Assembly (NCBI RefSeq): GCF_025532145.1
Contig: NZ_ARXS01000003.1
Location: 62,001-126,000, forward strand
Direction: 5' to 3'
DNA: 64,000 nt
DNA from: Alloalcanivorax balearicus MACL04
Lineage (GTDB): Bacteria > Pseudomonadota > Gammaproteobacteria > Pseudomonadales > Alcanivoracaceae
The notes under the pieces were generated by a model. That model saw only the letters and a program-made list of their open reading frames with translations, had not been told where the DNA came from and did not search any database. The translations under genes and the position numbers were made by a program. This document shows positions 1-8,580 of this stretch, piece after piece; the stretch's first letter is position 1; every line of letters begins with the position of its first letter.

Positions 1-1272
1 CACCATGGTGTGCAGTGGGCAGCCTTTGACTTGCCGGTCGTGCCAGGGGGAGATCTTGCCGATTGACTGCAAGCGGTACTGGGAGAGATTTTCGCTGCGG
101 CCCATGTCCACCAGGACGATATCGGCATGGGCGCCGGGGGCGATCACTCCTTTGACACCCTGCAAGCCCCAGGCCCGGGCTGGGGCTTCGGCACTCCAGC
201 GCACATAGTCGGTTATCGCCGCGCGGCCGCCATTGATTTCGGTGAGCATCAACGGCATTTGCGTTTCCACGCCGGGAAAGCCGCAGTCGCATTCCCAGAT
301 ATCGTCGCGGGTTTTCTCCTCCGGCGCATGGGGAGCGTGGTCGGTGGCGATCATGTCGATCACGCCGTCGAGCAAGGCCCGCCATAATGGCTCGTTGTGG
401 CGTGGCTCGCGTACTGGTGGATTGACCCGCAGCAGACCGCCCAGGTCGAGCATGTTGACGGTATTGAGCAACAGATACTGGGGACAGGTTTCGGCGGTAA
501 CATCGACGCCGCGCCGTTTCGCTTCACGCAACAGATAAAGGGAATCAGCGGCACTGTGGTGGGCGATGTGGACCCGCGCGCCAGTCCACTCCGCCAGAGT
601 GATGATGCGGCCGATGGCCTCGATTTCAGCAACCGCCGGCCGCGCCGCCAGATGCGCCAGAGGATCGGTACGGCCGGCTTCGCGCAGATGTTTCTGGCGC
701 CGTGCCATGATCGAGGAATTTTCCGCGTGCACGGTGGTGCGGATGCCCAGCGGTGCCAGTGTTTCAAAGCCTTCCAGCAGAGCGCCGTCACTGGGGGCGG
801 GCAGATTGCCGAAGGTATTGCCGACGAACGCCTTGAAACTGGTGGCGCCGCCGTCGAGCAGGTCGATGAGGGTTGCCACTGTGCTGTCGTCGAACAGCGC
901 GTGGATGCCGAAGTCCACGTAGGAACTTTCCGCCGCCTTCAGTTTCATCGCCAGGGCTTCCAACGTGCCGGTGGGCGGGTTGGTGTTAGGCATGTCGAAT
1001 ACCGTGGTGACGCCGCCGCAAGCGGCCGCCGCCGAGCCGGTTTTCCAGGTTTCCTTGTGCGGATAGCCTGGATCGCGGAAGTGGACATGGCTATCGATGG
1101 CACCGGGCAAAACATAGAGCCCTTCGGCGGACACCGTTTCCCGCGCGTCGGGCATAACCTCATCATCGCCGACAGCGACGATCAGACCATTATCGATGGC
1201 CACGGAGGCTTTCACTATCCGCTGGGACGACACCACGGTGCCGCCGCGAATAACCGTATCTACCGTTTTCAT
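1..1272 (-). CDS. Hydantoinase/allantoinase/dihydroorotase-type cyclic amidohydrolase (3' end cut by window edge)
   Basis: Reading the minus strand from the ATG at 1272 gives 424 uninterrupted codons that run off the left edge, so probably only the extreme C-terminus is missing. The start follows AAGGAGAAGAGT. Signatures of the D-hydantoinase/allantoinase branch are the metal motif DSHVHFRDPG (about residues 61-70), SFKAF with the lysine that is carboxylated in this family (about residue 147), HAEN, HIAHHSA, ETCPQYLLL and DHAPH. Family members hydrolyse a cyclic amide or ureide bond in hydantoins, dihydropyrimidines, allantoin or dihydroorotate. The exact substrate cannot be read from sequence. 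It is the most distal visible gene of a minus-strand group with an SDR, a binding protein and an isochorismatase-fold hydrolase, which suggests ring opening of an N-heterocycle. A housekeeping PyrC is unlikely in this context. Confidence 0.88.
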   Translation of the reverse strand, partial: MKTVDTVIRGGTVVSSQRIVKASVAIDNGLIVAVGDDEVMPDARETVSAEGLYVLPGAIDSHVHFRDPGYPHKETWKTGSAAAACGGVTTVFDMPNTNPPTGTLEALAMKLKAAESSYVDFGIHALFDDSTVATLIDLLDGGATSFKAFVGNTFGNLPAPSDGALLEGFETLAPLGIRTTVHAENSSIMARRQKHLREAGRTDPLAHLAARPAVAEIEAIGRIITLAEWTGARVHIAHHSAADSLYLLREAKRRGVDVTAETCPQYLLLNTVNMLDLGGLLRVNPPVREPRHNEPLWRALLDGVIDMIATDHAPHAPEEKTRDDIWECDCGFPGVETQMPLMLTEINGGRAAITDYVRWSAEAPARAWGLQGVKGVIAPGAHADIVLVDMGRSENLSQYRLQSIGKISPWHDRQVKGCPLHTMV

Positions 1273-1282
1273 ACTCTTCTCC

Positions 1283-2074
1283 TTATAAGGCGGCCCAGCC
1301 GCCATCCACCGGCAGGTCCACACCGGTGATCTGGCGTGACACCTCGCTGGCCAGGAACAGGCAGGCGTGCGCCACGTCTTGGTCGGTGGTGACACGCCGC
1401 AGGGCATAATCCTCGGCGTGACGCTGCATCGCCTGTTCCAGCGAAATGCCCTGGGCGGCGGCCATGTTGGCGCAGACTTTGTCACGGAAGCGGGGGCCGT
1501 CGACCATGCCCGGCGCCACGCAGTTGACGTTGATGTTGTGCGGGCCGGCTTCGATGGCGAAGCTTTTGGTAATGCCGCGCAGTCCCCATTTCGAGGCGGA
1601 ATAGGCCATACGCCCGGCGCGGCCGTGCATACCGAAGGTGCCGCCGACGTTGACGATCTTGCCGCCGCCGTTGGCGATCATGCCGGGCAGCACCGCGCGC
1701 ATGGTGTTGAAGCAGCCGGTCATATTGATCCGGACGATGTCGTCGAATTCTTCCTGGGTGGTCTCCCAGCCGGTCTTGCCGATTGGGCCAGAGCCGCCGG
1801 CGACATTGATCAGGGCGTCGATGGGGCCGAGCGTTTTTTCCGCTTCAGCGACCATCGTGTTCACTTGCGCACCGATGCTCAGGTCACAGCGCAGTACCGT
1901 GGCGATCACGCCCAGAGCGCGGGCTTCCTCGGCGACCGGTTCAATCGCCGCGATGTCCCGACCGGTAAGCGCCAGATTGGCCCCTTCGGCGGCGAACGCC
2001 AGAGTGACGGTCCGGCCCATGCCCTTGGCCGGGCCGGTGATGATGACGTTTTTTCCTTGCAGATTGAGCTTCAT
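1283..2074 (-). CDS. SDR-family NAD(P)-dependent oxidoreductase
   Basis: A 263-residue classical short-chain dehydrogenase. The N-terminal cofactor loop reads ITGPAKGMG, a variant of TGxxxGxG with proline at the third position. It is followed by NVAGG, the catalytic YSASK (Tyr-x3-Lys, about residues 160-164) and a C-terminal GVDLPVDGGW typical of FabG-like proteins. It probably oxidises or reduces an alcohol/ketone intermediate in the cytoplasm. The start follows GAGGACGGC. It lies 7 bp after the stop of the upstream binding-protein gene and 10 bp before the amidohydrolase, so it is cotranscribed with both. The substrate is unknown. The GPAKG loop is slightly unusual but common in FabG-like members of catabolic clusters. 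Confidence 0.9.
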   Translation of the reverse strand: MKLNLQGKNVIITGPAKGMGRTVTLAFAAEGANLALTGRDIAAIEPVAEEARALGVIATVLRCDLSIGAQVNTMVAEAEKTLGPIDALINVAGGSGPIGKTGWETTQEEFDDIVRINMTGCFNTMRAVLPGMIANGGGKIVNVGGTFGMHGRAGRMAYSASKWGLRGITKSFAIEAGPHNINVNCVAPGMVDGPRFRDKVCANMAAAQGISLEQAMQRHAEDYALRRVTTDQDVAHACLFLASEVSRQITGVDLPVDGGWAAL

Positions 2075-2081
2075 GCCGTCC

Positions 2082-3110
2082 TCATTTCAATTGATGAATA
2101 CGATCTTCCTCGGCAGGCAGGAAACGGCTGTCGAAGATTTGTTCCACGGTGGGGACGCGTGGCAGGTTTTTCGCTTGCACGTCGATATCGATGCTGCGTT
2201 TGAGACGGGCTTGATCCACCGCGCCCAGGCCGATTTTCCCGATTTCCGGGTGGTTCATTTCCCATTGCAGAGTGGCCAGAAGGCGGGCTTTCTCCACTTC
2301 CCTGTTCAGCAGTGGTTCCTGCTTCAGCACGTAGCCGACGCCGGCGTCCGGATCGGCGATCACTTCCTTGATTGCTTTGTTCAGCGCCCGCACGAAGCCG
2401 TGCACGACTTCCGGTTTTTCGTTGATGATGTCCTGGGAGAAGAACACCGCGTTGGAATACAGATCCAGACCATGGTCGCTGTAGCGGATGAAGCGCAGGT
2501 CCTGGTCCGGGTTCATGCCCACCAGTTTGGCGGAGAAGCGGATCGTATTGAGGTAACCAAAGATGCCGTCGGCCCGGTCACGCAGCAGCGTTTGTTCGCG
2601 CAGGTTCGGCGCCACGTTGAGAATGTTCACCGAATCGGTGTCCAGGCCGACCTGGCGGGCCAGCGCCGGGAACAGTTTCAGCGCGCCGTCGTTGGCTGGG
2701 CCGGCCAGGGTTTTGCCAGACAGGTCGTCCGGCGTTTTGATGTCACTGTCGCTTTTTACCGCGATCACAAAGGGCGGCGTGTTGTAGATCATGTAGACCG
2801 CCACCGGGGCGTGCTCCGGATGGGTGGAGGCGGCCTCGATGATGGCGTTGGTGTCGCCGAAGCCGACGTCATAGGCGCCGCTGGCGACCTTGCCGATGGA
2901 CGCGGCGGAGCCTTCGCCCTGGTCGAGCACCACATCGATACCTTCCTCCTTGAAGTAACCTTTTTCCTTGGCCAGGAAGAACCAGGCCTGGGAGCCTTCG
3001 TATTTCCAGTTGAGCACCATCTTCAAACGGGTATCAGCGCCGGCCAGGGCGGCGCTGACCATTAGGCCGGCCATAAGGCCGTAGCGAAGCAGACGGGTAA
3101 ACGATGTCAT
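2082..3110 (-). CDS. NMT1/THI5-like ABC transporter substrate-binding protein (copy 1)
   Basis: A 342-residue periplasmic binding protein. It has an N-terminal signal peptide (hydrophobic core about residues 8-22, cleavage after an Ala-rich stretch) and then LKMVLNWKYEGSQAWFFLAK, the start typical of NMT1/THI5-like or SsuA-like proteins. GEGSAASIGKVASG and DVGFGDTNAI are conserved loops. Relatives bind pyrimidines, sulfonates, nitrates or aromatic precursors. The start follows AAGGATTTGCC. No permease or ATPase of this ABC class is in the window, so those partners may lie beyond the left edge or elsewhere. A clear paralogue is at 6486-7511, and both have the same domain layout and the shared D-x-N-A-I-I segment. 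Two receptors in one locus suggest either two related substrates or two affinities. Confidence 0.88.
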   Translation of the reverse strand: MTSFTRLLRYGLMAGLMVSAALAGADTRLKMVLNWKYEGSQAWFFLAKEKGYFKEEGIDVVLDQGEGSAASIGKVASGAYDVGFGDTNAIIEAASTHPEHAPVAVYMIYNTPPFVIAVKSDSDIKTPDDLSGKTLAGPANDGALKLFPALARQVGLDTDSVNILNVAPNLREQTLLRDRADGIFGYLNTIRFSAKLVGMNPDQDLRFIRYSDHGLDLYSNAVFFSQDIINEKPEVVHGFVRALNKAIKEVIADPDAGVGYVLKQEPLLNREVEKARLLATLQWEMNHPEIGKIGLGAVDQARLKRSIDIDVQAKNLPRVPTVEQIFDSRFLPAEEDRIHQLK

Positions 3111-3152
3111 GGCAAATCCTTAACGTTGGCGGTTATGGAATGAAAACCGGTG

Positions 3153-3935
3153 TCACGGTGCGCAGGCGTCGAGCAGATGCGTGGCGCGGCCGACGAAGCC
3201 GTGTAACTGGCGAACAAGAAAATAAATGGCGTCGCTGACGTACTGCGGAGAGGGCGTGCCGCACGCGTCTTCGAGCAGCACGCAGTCGTAACCTAGAAAG
3301 GCGGCGTCCTGCAGCGTGCTGAACACGCAGCGGTCGGTGTTGATGCCGGCGAACAGCAAGGTGGTGATGCCACGCTGACGCAGCACCGAATCCAGCTCAC
3401 TGTCCCAGAATCCGCTCAGGCGATGTTTGTGAATCAACAGGTCGCCTTCCCGCGGCGGCAGTTCATCGACGTTGCGCGCGCCCCAATCGCCAGCCACCAC
3501 GGCGCGGCTGTCCTGGCCGGGTAGGGCGTCGCCGTAACCAATACCGCCGGGCAGGCGCCGTCCCTTGTGCAACTGTGTGGGGCTGAGATTGGCGCAGTCC
3601 GGACGAATTCCCCAATTCAGCCACAGCACCGGGTAGCCCAGTGCACGCCAGCCGTCCACCAGCGGGATCAGGGTGGTCAGCGGTGAGCGCATCGGTGAAA
3701 TATCGACTCCCTGGATACCGAACCAGCCTTGCGGGTGGCAGAAATCGTTCTGCATGTCGACCACCACCAACTGGGTACGGTTGAGGTCCAATTCGATGCA
3801 TTCCGGCTGCGCTTGCATCGTAATGGGGCGGGCCGGCAGGGGAGATCGGATCAGGCTGACGCCTTGTTCGGTGTCATGCCATTGTTGGCTAAGGGGGCGC
3901 ATCTTGGTGATCGGGGGCTGGGTCATGTCCGGCAT
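3153..3935 (-). CDS. Isochorismatase-fold cysteine hydrolase (RutB/N-carbamoyl-hydrolase-like)
   Basis: A 260-residue cysteine hydrolase. The catalytic triad is visible: Asp in LVVVDMQNDFCHP (about residue 60), Lys in LIHKHRLSGFWDSEL (about residue 169) and Cys in FAGINTDRCVFSTL (about residue 208). The lysine-containing YSGF/LSGF block and the GI-T--C-E/FSTL block resemble ureidoacrylate amidohydrolase RutB. It therefore probably cleaves a carbamoyl or simple amide group and releases ammonia and/or CO2. Alternatives are biuret, nicotinamide or N-carbamoylsarcosine hydrolases. It is the first gene of the minus-strand group that faces the LysR gene, with 161 bp between the two starts, and sits 42 bp upstream of the binding-protein gene. 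The name isochorismatase is only a fold label here. Confidence 0.85.
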   Translation of the reverse strand: MPDMTQPPITKMRPLSQQWHDTEQGVSLIRSPLPARPITMQAQPECIELDLNRTQLVVVDMQNDFCHPQGWFGIQGVDISPMRSPLTTLIPLVDGWRALGYPVLWLNWGIRPDCANLSPTQLHKGRRLPGGIGYGDALPGQDSRAVVAGDWGARNVDELPPREGDLLIHKHRLSGFWDSELDSVLRQRGITTLLFAGINTDRCVFSTLQDAAFLGYDCVLLEDACGTPSPQYVSDAIYFLVRQLHGFVGRATHLLDACAP

Positions 3936-4022
3936 CGCTCTTCACGTTGTATTCAACGCCAGTAACCAAGCACGCCACGTGCCATCCGCTGTTCTCTTTT
4001 ACTGCTTTTTTGGCGTTTAACT

Positions 4023-4039
4023 GTTGCGATTTTGGCAAC
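4023..4039. promoter_or_regulatory. LysR-type operator dyad (T-N11-A) between divergent genes
   Basis: GTTGC-GATTTTG-GCAAC is a perfect 5-bp inverted repeat with the T-N11-A core (T4025, A4037) typical of LysR-family binding sites. It lies in the 161-bp spacer between the hydrolase gene (minus, start 3935) and the LysR gene (plus, start 4097). That position suits autoregulation plus activation of the catabolic genes. The assignment rests on motif shape and place only. Confidence 0.5.
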
Positions 4040-4096
4040 GGTATATGGCACTAAACCTGCTTGCGTGATCGACCATCACAACAGACGGGCAGAGCT

Positions 4097-5002
4097 ATGA
4101 ATCACCTTCGGTTTCTTCGTTACGTGGATGAGGTGGCACGGGCGGGGTCGGTGCGGCAGGCCGCGGAGCGCTTGCATGTGGCCCCCTCGGCGGTGATTCG
4201 CCGGATTCAGGACCTGGAGGACGAATTGGGGGCGCCGATCTTCGAACGGCTGCCGCGGGGAATGCGCCTCACCGCCGCCGGGGAGCTGTTCGTTGCCTAT
4301 ATCCGTGATCGCACGGCGGAGCTGGAGCGCGTGCGGTCCAATATCGAGGATCTGTCCGGACTGCGGCGTGGCCTGGTGCGGCTGGTGTGCAGCCAGGCGC
4401 TGGCGCCGGTGTTTCTGCCCCATGCGGTGCAGGCGTTTCGTGAAGCGCACCCGGCGGTGGAATTCGAAGTGAACGTCGCCGATCATCTACACGCGCTGGA
4501 CGTACTGCGTGACTTTGACAGCGACCTGGCGCTGGTCTTCAACCTGCAGCCGGAGCCGGATCTGCAGGTGCTTGGTTCCTACGAGCAGAAGCTGGTGGCG
4601 TGGATGCACCATACCCATCCGTTGGTGGAGAAGCCGTCACTACGGCTCCGGGATTGTGTTGGCTGGCCATTGGCTCTGGCGGGAAGGGGCACCGCCGGGC
4701 GAGAAATGCTGGACCGCTTTCTGGCCCGCAGTTCGGTGCGTTTCGCGCCGGCCGTGCAAAGTAATTCCTTTGAGTTTCTGCGCGGCTTTCTGCATCGCGA
4801 ACAAGCAGTTTCATTCCAGATTTCGGTGGGCGCACTCACCGACGGCGGTGAGCTGGTGGCTCGGGAAATTGAAGATCATGGCTTCCCCCGCGGCAAACTG
4901 CTGCTGGCGCAGCTGCGCGGCCGCCGCTTGCCGGTGGCCGCGTACAGTTTCGCTGAACATCTGAAACGGCACCTGGCCGAGCCGGCGGCACTGTTGGCCT
5001 GA
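4097..5002 (+). CDS. LysR-family transcriptional regulator of the N-heterocycle cluster
   Basis: A 301-residue LysR regulator. The N-terminal winged helix-turn-helix spans about residues 1-60, with AGSVRQAAERLHVAPSAVIR in the recognition region, then a linker helix and a C-terminal two-lobed effector domain. I chose the ATG at 4097 because it gives the standard LysR start (MNHLRFLRYVDEV). An in-frame TTG at 4061 would add a non-family extension. It is divergent from the hydrolase/binding-protein/SDR/amidohydrolase group and convergent with the second amidohydrolase, ending 5 bp before that gene's end. It therefore sits between the two halves of the cluster and probably controls them. The effector is unknown. 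Confidence 0.9.
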   Translation: MNHLRFLRYVDEVARAGSVRQAAERLHVAPSAVIRRIQDLEDELGAPIFERLPRGMRLTAAGELFVAYIRDRTAELERVRSNIEDLSGLRRGLVRLVCSQALAPVFLPHAVQAFREAHPAVEFEVNVADHLHALDVLRDFDSDLALVFNLQPEPDLQVLGSYEQKLVAWMHHTHPLVEKPSLRLRDCVGWPLALAGRGTAGREMLDRFLARSSVRFAPAVQSNSFEFLRGFLHREQAVSFQISVGALTDGGELVAREIEDHGFPRGKLLLAQLRGRRLPVAAYSFAEHLKRHLAEPAALLA

Positions 5003-5007
5003 CCATC

Positions 5008-6489
5008 TCAGCCACAGCAATGCCCTTGATGGTAATAGAAGGCTTCCAGCTCGCGGCTGAATGTGGCGAGAGTCCGGCGCCATGCCTGTATTTCGGCACT
5101 GTCGCGGTCAATGGCATGCCGCGCGCGTCGATGCAATTCGCCGGTGAGCGCGGTTTCGTCCACGGTTAGCAACCGGCCTTGGTCGACGATCAGCCGCCCC
5201 GAGGCCACCACCTTGTTGATATGGCGGCCATTGGCCCGCGCCAGTATTAGCGGCCAGGGGTCGTGGTCGGGCCAGAGTCCGTCGTCGTTGAGAGCGTCCC
5301 AGTCCAGCATGATCAGGTCCGCCGGAGCGCCGTCGTCGATCACGCCGCCGCTATCCAGTTTGCCGGTGACCGCACGCCGGCCGTTGACGGCAGCGAATCG
5401 CCAAAGGGTGGCGGCGTCCAGCGCCGGCCGGAATTCACGCCCCCGATGCAGGGCCCAGGTCAGACGTAATTCGCGCCAAGCGTCGTCGTCTTCATCCAGT
5501 GCCAGACCGTCCAGCCCCATGGCCACCCGGCAGCCCTGACGCTGCATTTCCTCAAACGGCGCGATACCGGAGCCCAACAGCAGATTTGAGCTGGTGTTGA
5601 CGGCGATGGTGACCCCCCGTTCCGCCAGCAGGGCCAGTTCGTCCGGCCGGCACCAGGTGCAGTGCGCCAGGGTCAGCTGGGGAGTGAGCAGTCCCAGTTG
5701 GTCCAGATGGTGGACGATGCCGCCGGGGAAGGCGTGATCGGCCCATTGTCTTTGCCGCCTGGTTTCCAGCAAGTGCATGTGCACTGGTCTTTGTTGATCG
5801 GAGGACGCCTGCGCCACGCCTTCCAGCAAAGCGTTGGAGCACCACTGCACGCCGGTAGGACCATACTGCACCGTCATTGGGTAGTCGGCGCAGGCGGCAG
5901 CCACTTCCTCGACCAGTGCCAATTGCTCGGCCACGGGCAGCGCCGGGCTGGCGAGTTGGCGACGGATAGCGTCGCGAATCGCGGGGGACAGCCGCTCCAG
6001 CACGGTGTGGTCCGGAGCATAGGCGAGAGACTGACGATCCCTTAGTGCCACGGCGAAGCCGATATGCACGCCAACATCGCGGGCGGCACGGCCCACCTCC
6101 CGAGCCTCTTCCAGGTAAGGCAGGCCGCCTTGCACGCGGGTGTAATGGACCAGGACGTTGACCACACCGTGGCGTGCGGACCGGGCAAGGGAAGTGGCCG
6201 CGCACAGATAAGGCGGCATTGGCGGCATCCAGCCAAGAAATGGCAACCAGCTTTCCAGGGGTTCGCCGAAGGCGCCAAGGCTGGCGTTGCGAAAGCCGCG
6301 GGCATGGTCATGGGCATTGGCCAGTGCCGGCAGTACCAGTCCCCGAGGGGGAACGGGGTCATCGGCGGCCAGATTCCGCCACGAGGTCAAGTTGGTGCAG
6401 TTCCATTGCAAGCGGGCGCCCCGCTGGGCCGGGCGCTGTCCCGGTGCTGGCAGCAGCCATTCGCAATGCCAAGGAGCGGGCGTGTTCAT
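5008..6489 (-). CDS. Amidohydrolase-superfamily deaminase/chlorohydrolase-like enzyme
   Basis: A 493-residue TIM-barrel metal-dependent hydrolase of the cytosine deaminase/TrzN/8-oxoguanine deaminase group. Metal and catalytic motifs are NAHDHARGF (HxH, about residues 56-64), HMHLLETRRQRQW, LAHCTWCRPDE and AVNTSSNLLLGSGIAP followed by MGLDGLALDEDDD with the conserved aspartate. The C-terminal part (DLIMLDWDALNDDG) forms the usual beta-sandwich. Such enzymes remove an amino or other leaving group from a heterocyclic ring. It overlaps the upstream binding-protein gene by 4 bp (ATGA), so the two are translationally coupled. It probably supplies or prepares the ring for the cyclic amidohydrolase at the left edge. 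The natural substrate cannot be assigned. Confidence 0.85.
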   Translation of the reverse strand: MNTPAPWHCEWLLPAPGQRPAQRGARLQWNCTNLTSWRNLAADDPVPPRGLVLPALANAHDHARGFRNASLGAFGEPLESWLPFLGWMPPMPPYLCAATSLARSARHGVVNVLVHYTRVQGGLPYLEEAREVGRAARDVGVHIGFAVALRDRQSLAYAPDHTVLERLSPAIRDAIRRQLASPALPVAEQLALVEEVAAACADYPMTVQYGPTGVQWCSNALLEGVAQASSDQQRPVHMHLLETRRQRQWADHAFPGGIVHHLDQLGLLTPQLTLAHCTWCRPDELALLAERGVTIAVNTSSNLLLGSGIAPFEEMQRQGCRVAMGLDGLALDEDDDAWRELRLTWALHRGREFRPALDAATLWRFAAVNGRRAVTGKLDSGGVIDDGAPADLIMLDWDALNDDGLWPDHDPWPLILARANGRHINKVVASGRLIVDQGRLLTVDETALTGELHRRARHAIDRDSAEIQAWRRTLATFSRELEAFYYHQGHCCG

Positions 6490-7511
6490 TGTGCGGCCTG
6501 ACGTTGCGCCCTGGGGGGCAGGAATTCATCGGTAAAAACGCGACTGGCGCTGGGTCTGGCGGGTAGCTCGAATACGTCGGCAACCTGCTCGATAGATCGG
6601 GCCAGACGCTCGGGGTCCGTTTGGCCCAGACCATTGTCACTGACCTCCGGCGTCAGCATCACGGTTTTCAGGGTGTAAAGAAGGCGCTGTTTTTCCAGGG
6701 TCTTGTTGATCAGTGGCTCCCGTTTGGCCAAGGCCTCGATGGCCGCGTCCGGATCGGCGATGGCATCGCGAATACCGTGGTTGATTGCCCTTACCAGCCC
6801 GCGCACGGTCTGCGGATGCTGCTCAATCAGTTCGGGTGAGACCATTACACCGTTACCGTACAGGGCCACGCCGTGGTCGGCGTAATGAAACCAGCGCACG
6901 TCCTGCTCCGGGTCCTTGCCCTGAGCCAGCAGGTTTACATAGCTGGTCACCGAGAATACCGCGGAGGCATCCACTTCGCCGCGGAGCAACATCTGTTCCT
7001 GGAGGTTGGGAGCCATGTTGACCCACTCGACGCTGTCGGCGTCCAGGTTATTGAGACGGGCCAGGGTGTCGAACATGCGCATTGCCGCGCCGCCGGCCGG
7101 TGATCCCAGGCGGGCACCTTGCAGGTCCTCGAGCCTGTGAATGGGGCCGTCAGCCAGCGTCATTATGGCGAAGGGCGCCCGGTTATAAACCATGTAGACC
7201 ATCACCGGTGTGCGTTCCGGGCGCCGGGCCGCGTTCTGGATAATCGCGTTAACGTCACCGAAACCGGCCTGATAGGTTCCCGCCATGATCTTGGTGACGG
7301 TGGCGGCGGAGCCATCGCCCTGATCGATGTTCAGTTCGATGTTTTCCCGATCAAAGTAGCCTCGGTCCTCGGCCAGGTAGTACCACGAGTGCACGCCCTG
7401 AAGTTTCCAGTCGAGAACGAAGGAAATGGGCAGACGGCCGTCCGCCATGGAGGGCAGAGCACAAAAAAGGGTGGATATGGCAAGCAGCGCTCTGGCGGTG
7501 GTTAAGAACAT
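6486..7511 (-). CDS. NMT1/THI5-like ABC transporter substrate-binding protein (copy 2)
   Basis: A 341-residue exported binding protein with a signal peptide (hydrophobic core about residues 5-20, Ala-Asp-Gly start of the mature part). The mature part opens with ISFVLDWKLQGVHSWYYLAE and contains DQGDGSAATVTKIMAGTYQAGFGDVNAIIQ, which aligns by eye with copy 1 at 2082-3110. It is the first gene of a two-gene unit with the deaminase-like amidohydrolase. The promoter must lie in the spacer shared with olsB. No cognate permease is nearby. A role as pyrimidine-type or other N-heterocycle receptor is inference from the NMT1/THI5 family and the flanking amidohydrolases. Confidence 0.86.
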   Translation of the reverse strand: MFLTTARALLAISTLFCALPSMADGRLPISFVLDWKLQGVHSWYYLAEDRGYFDRENIELNIDQGDGSAATVTKIMAGTYQAGFGDVNAIIQNAARRPERTPVMVYMVYNRAPFAIMTLADGPIHRLEDLQGARLGSPAGGAAMRMFDTLARLNNLDADSVEWVNMAPNLQEQMLLRGEVDASAVFSVTSYVNLLAQGKDPEQDVRWFHYADHGVALYGNGVMVSPELIEQHPQTVRGLVRAINHGIRDAIADPDAAIEALAKREPLINKTLEKQRLLYTLKTVMLTPEVSDNGLGQTDPERLARSIEQVADVFELPARPSASRVFTDEFLPPRAQRQAAQ

Positions 7512-7683
7512 GTTGGTTTCCCCGCTTGATACCGAAAGAGAGCGCCGCGCGCGGCGCCGGTCTGGCCATGAAACACGGATTGTGGCGACCGGATAATTTC
7601 TTTTTTGGCGACGGCGCGTTGCCGTGGCGGCACCTGTTGATGGCCGGAGAGCGGGTAATTGGTGCGGAGGTTCTGTCGCGGAA

Positions 7684-7701
7684 CTGTCACAAGGCTGTCA
7701 C
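7684..7701 (+). promoter_or_regulatory. Pho box upstream of olsBA
   Basis: CTGTCAC-AAGG-CTGTCAC is a direct repeat of a 7-mer with 11-bp spacing. It matches the PhoB half-site pattern CTGTCAT-N4-CTGTCAT very closely. It lies 54 bp before the preferred olsB start, where PhoB would activate transcription. Ornithine lipid synthesis is known to be induced by phosphate starvation in several proteobacteria, so motif and gene function agree. Confidence 0.75.
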
Positions 7702-7755
7702 GGCGTCGACATGGCCGGCTTCCAGACTGCCGGAAAAAGAGCCATGGAGCCCGTT

Positions 7756-8580
7756 ATGCTTGCGCAAGCCGCTGGAAAATTGAAAGCCCTTAAGCCGCAA
7801 TGGCGGGTGGTTTTCCGCCAGCCTGCCCGTGAGCGGGAAGAGGCGAATACCAACAACAGCCGTTTCAGCGCCTACTTTACCCGGTCTCGACGCGAGATCC
7901 TGAAAGTGCAGCGCATGCGCTACCGGATTTTCTCCGAGGAGTATGGCGCCAGCTTCCATGCTCCGTTCGGCCTGGACCGGGATCGCTTCGACCGCCATTG
8001 TCTGCATTTGGTGGTGCGCGATAACCAGACCGGGGAACTGGTGGGTTATACCCGGGTGCTGCCTGGTGATCGGGTGGCGCGCACCGGCGGCTTTTACTCC
8101 ACGGGTGAGTTTCACATGCCCCTGGTGCGGCATCTGGATGGCCAGGTGGCGGAGATTGGCCGCACCTGCATCGACCCGCGCCATCGCGGCGGCGCCGTGA
8201 TCACCGTGCTGTGGGCACGGCTGGCCCGTTACATGATCGAGCAGAACACCCGTTACCTGATCGGCTGTGCCAGTATCGCTCTGGGCGAGGGTTATAACGT
8301 GGCCGCCATAGACCAGCATATTCGCGAGAATCACAGAGCACCGGCGCAATACCGGGTGTCACCGCGGTACCGTCTGGAAAGTCTGCCCGGCGATCCGCTG
8401 GAGAACGGCAAGCGCATGCCGCCACTGCTCAAGGCCTACCTGCGCATGGGCGCCAAGGTCTGCGGCGAACCGTGCTGGGATCCGGATTTCAACTGTCTGG
8501 ATTACTTCATTCTGCTGGCGGTGGACGATCTGCCCAGCCGCTACGTCCAGCATTTCCTGCAACCGGCACAGGCGGTGTAA
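7756..8580 (+). CDS. olsB: L-ornithine N(alpha)-acyltransferase OlsB
   Basis: A GNAT-like acyltransferase of the OlsB/hemolysin family, 274 residues from the preferred start. Typical blocks are REILKVQRMRYRIFSEEYGA near the N-terminus, VGYTRVLPGDRV, the FYSTGEF motif, and AEIGRTCIDPRHRGG followed by VLWARLARYM. It transfers a 3-hydroxyacyl chain from acyl-ACP to the alpha-amino group of ornithine and makes lyso-ornithine lipid at the inner membrane. ATG 7756 has GGAG six bases upstream; ATG 7744 is a close alternative. A longer reading frame from 7624 would include the Pho box and is not credible. The stop overlaps the start of olsA (TAATG), which gives the classic olsBA operon. Confidence 0.88.
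   Translation: MLAQAAGKLKALKPQWRVVFRQPAREREEANTNNSRFSAYFTRSRREILKVQRMRYRIFSEEYGASFHAPFGLDRDRFDRHCLHLVVRDNQTGELVGYTRVLPGDRVARTGGFYSTGEFHMPLVRHLDGQVAEIGRTCIDPRHRGGAVITVLWARLARYMIEQNTRYLIGCASIALGEGYNVAAIDQHIRENHRAPAQYRVSPRYRLESLPGDPLENGKRMPPLLKAYLRMGAKVCGEPCWDPDFNCLDYFILLAVDDLPSRYVQHFLQPAQAV

Noticed and set aside
7624-7755. Upstream extension of OlsB by 40 or more residues
   Set aside because: It would place the Pho box inside the coding region and adds sequence not seen in the family; better starts are at 7744 and 7756.
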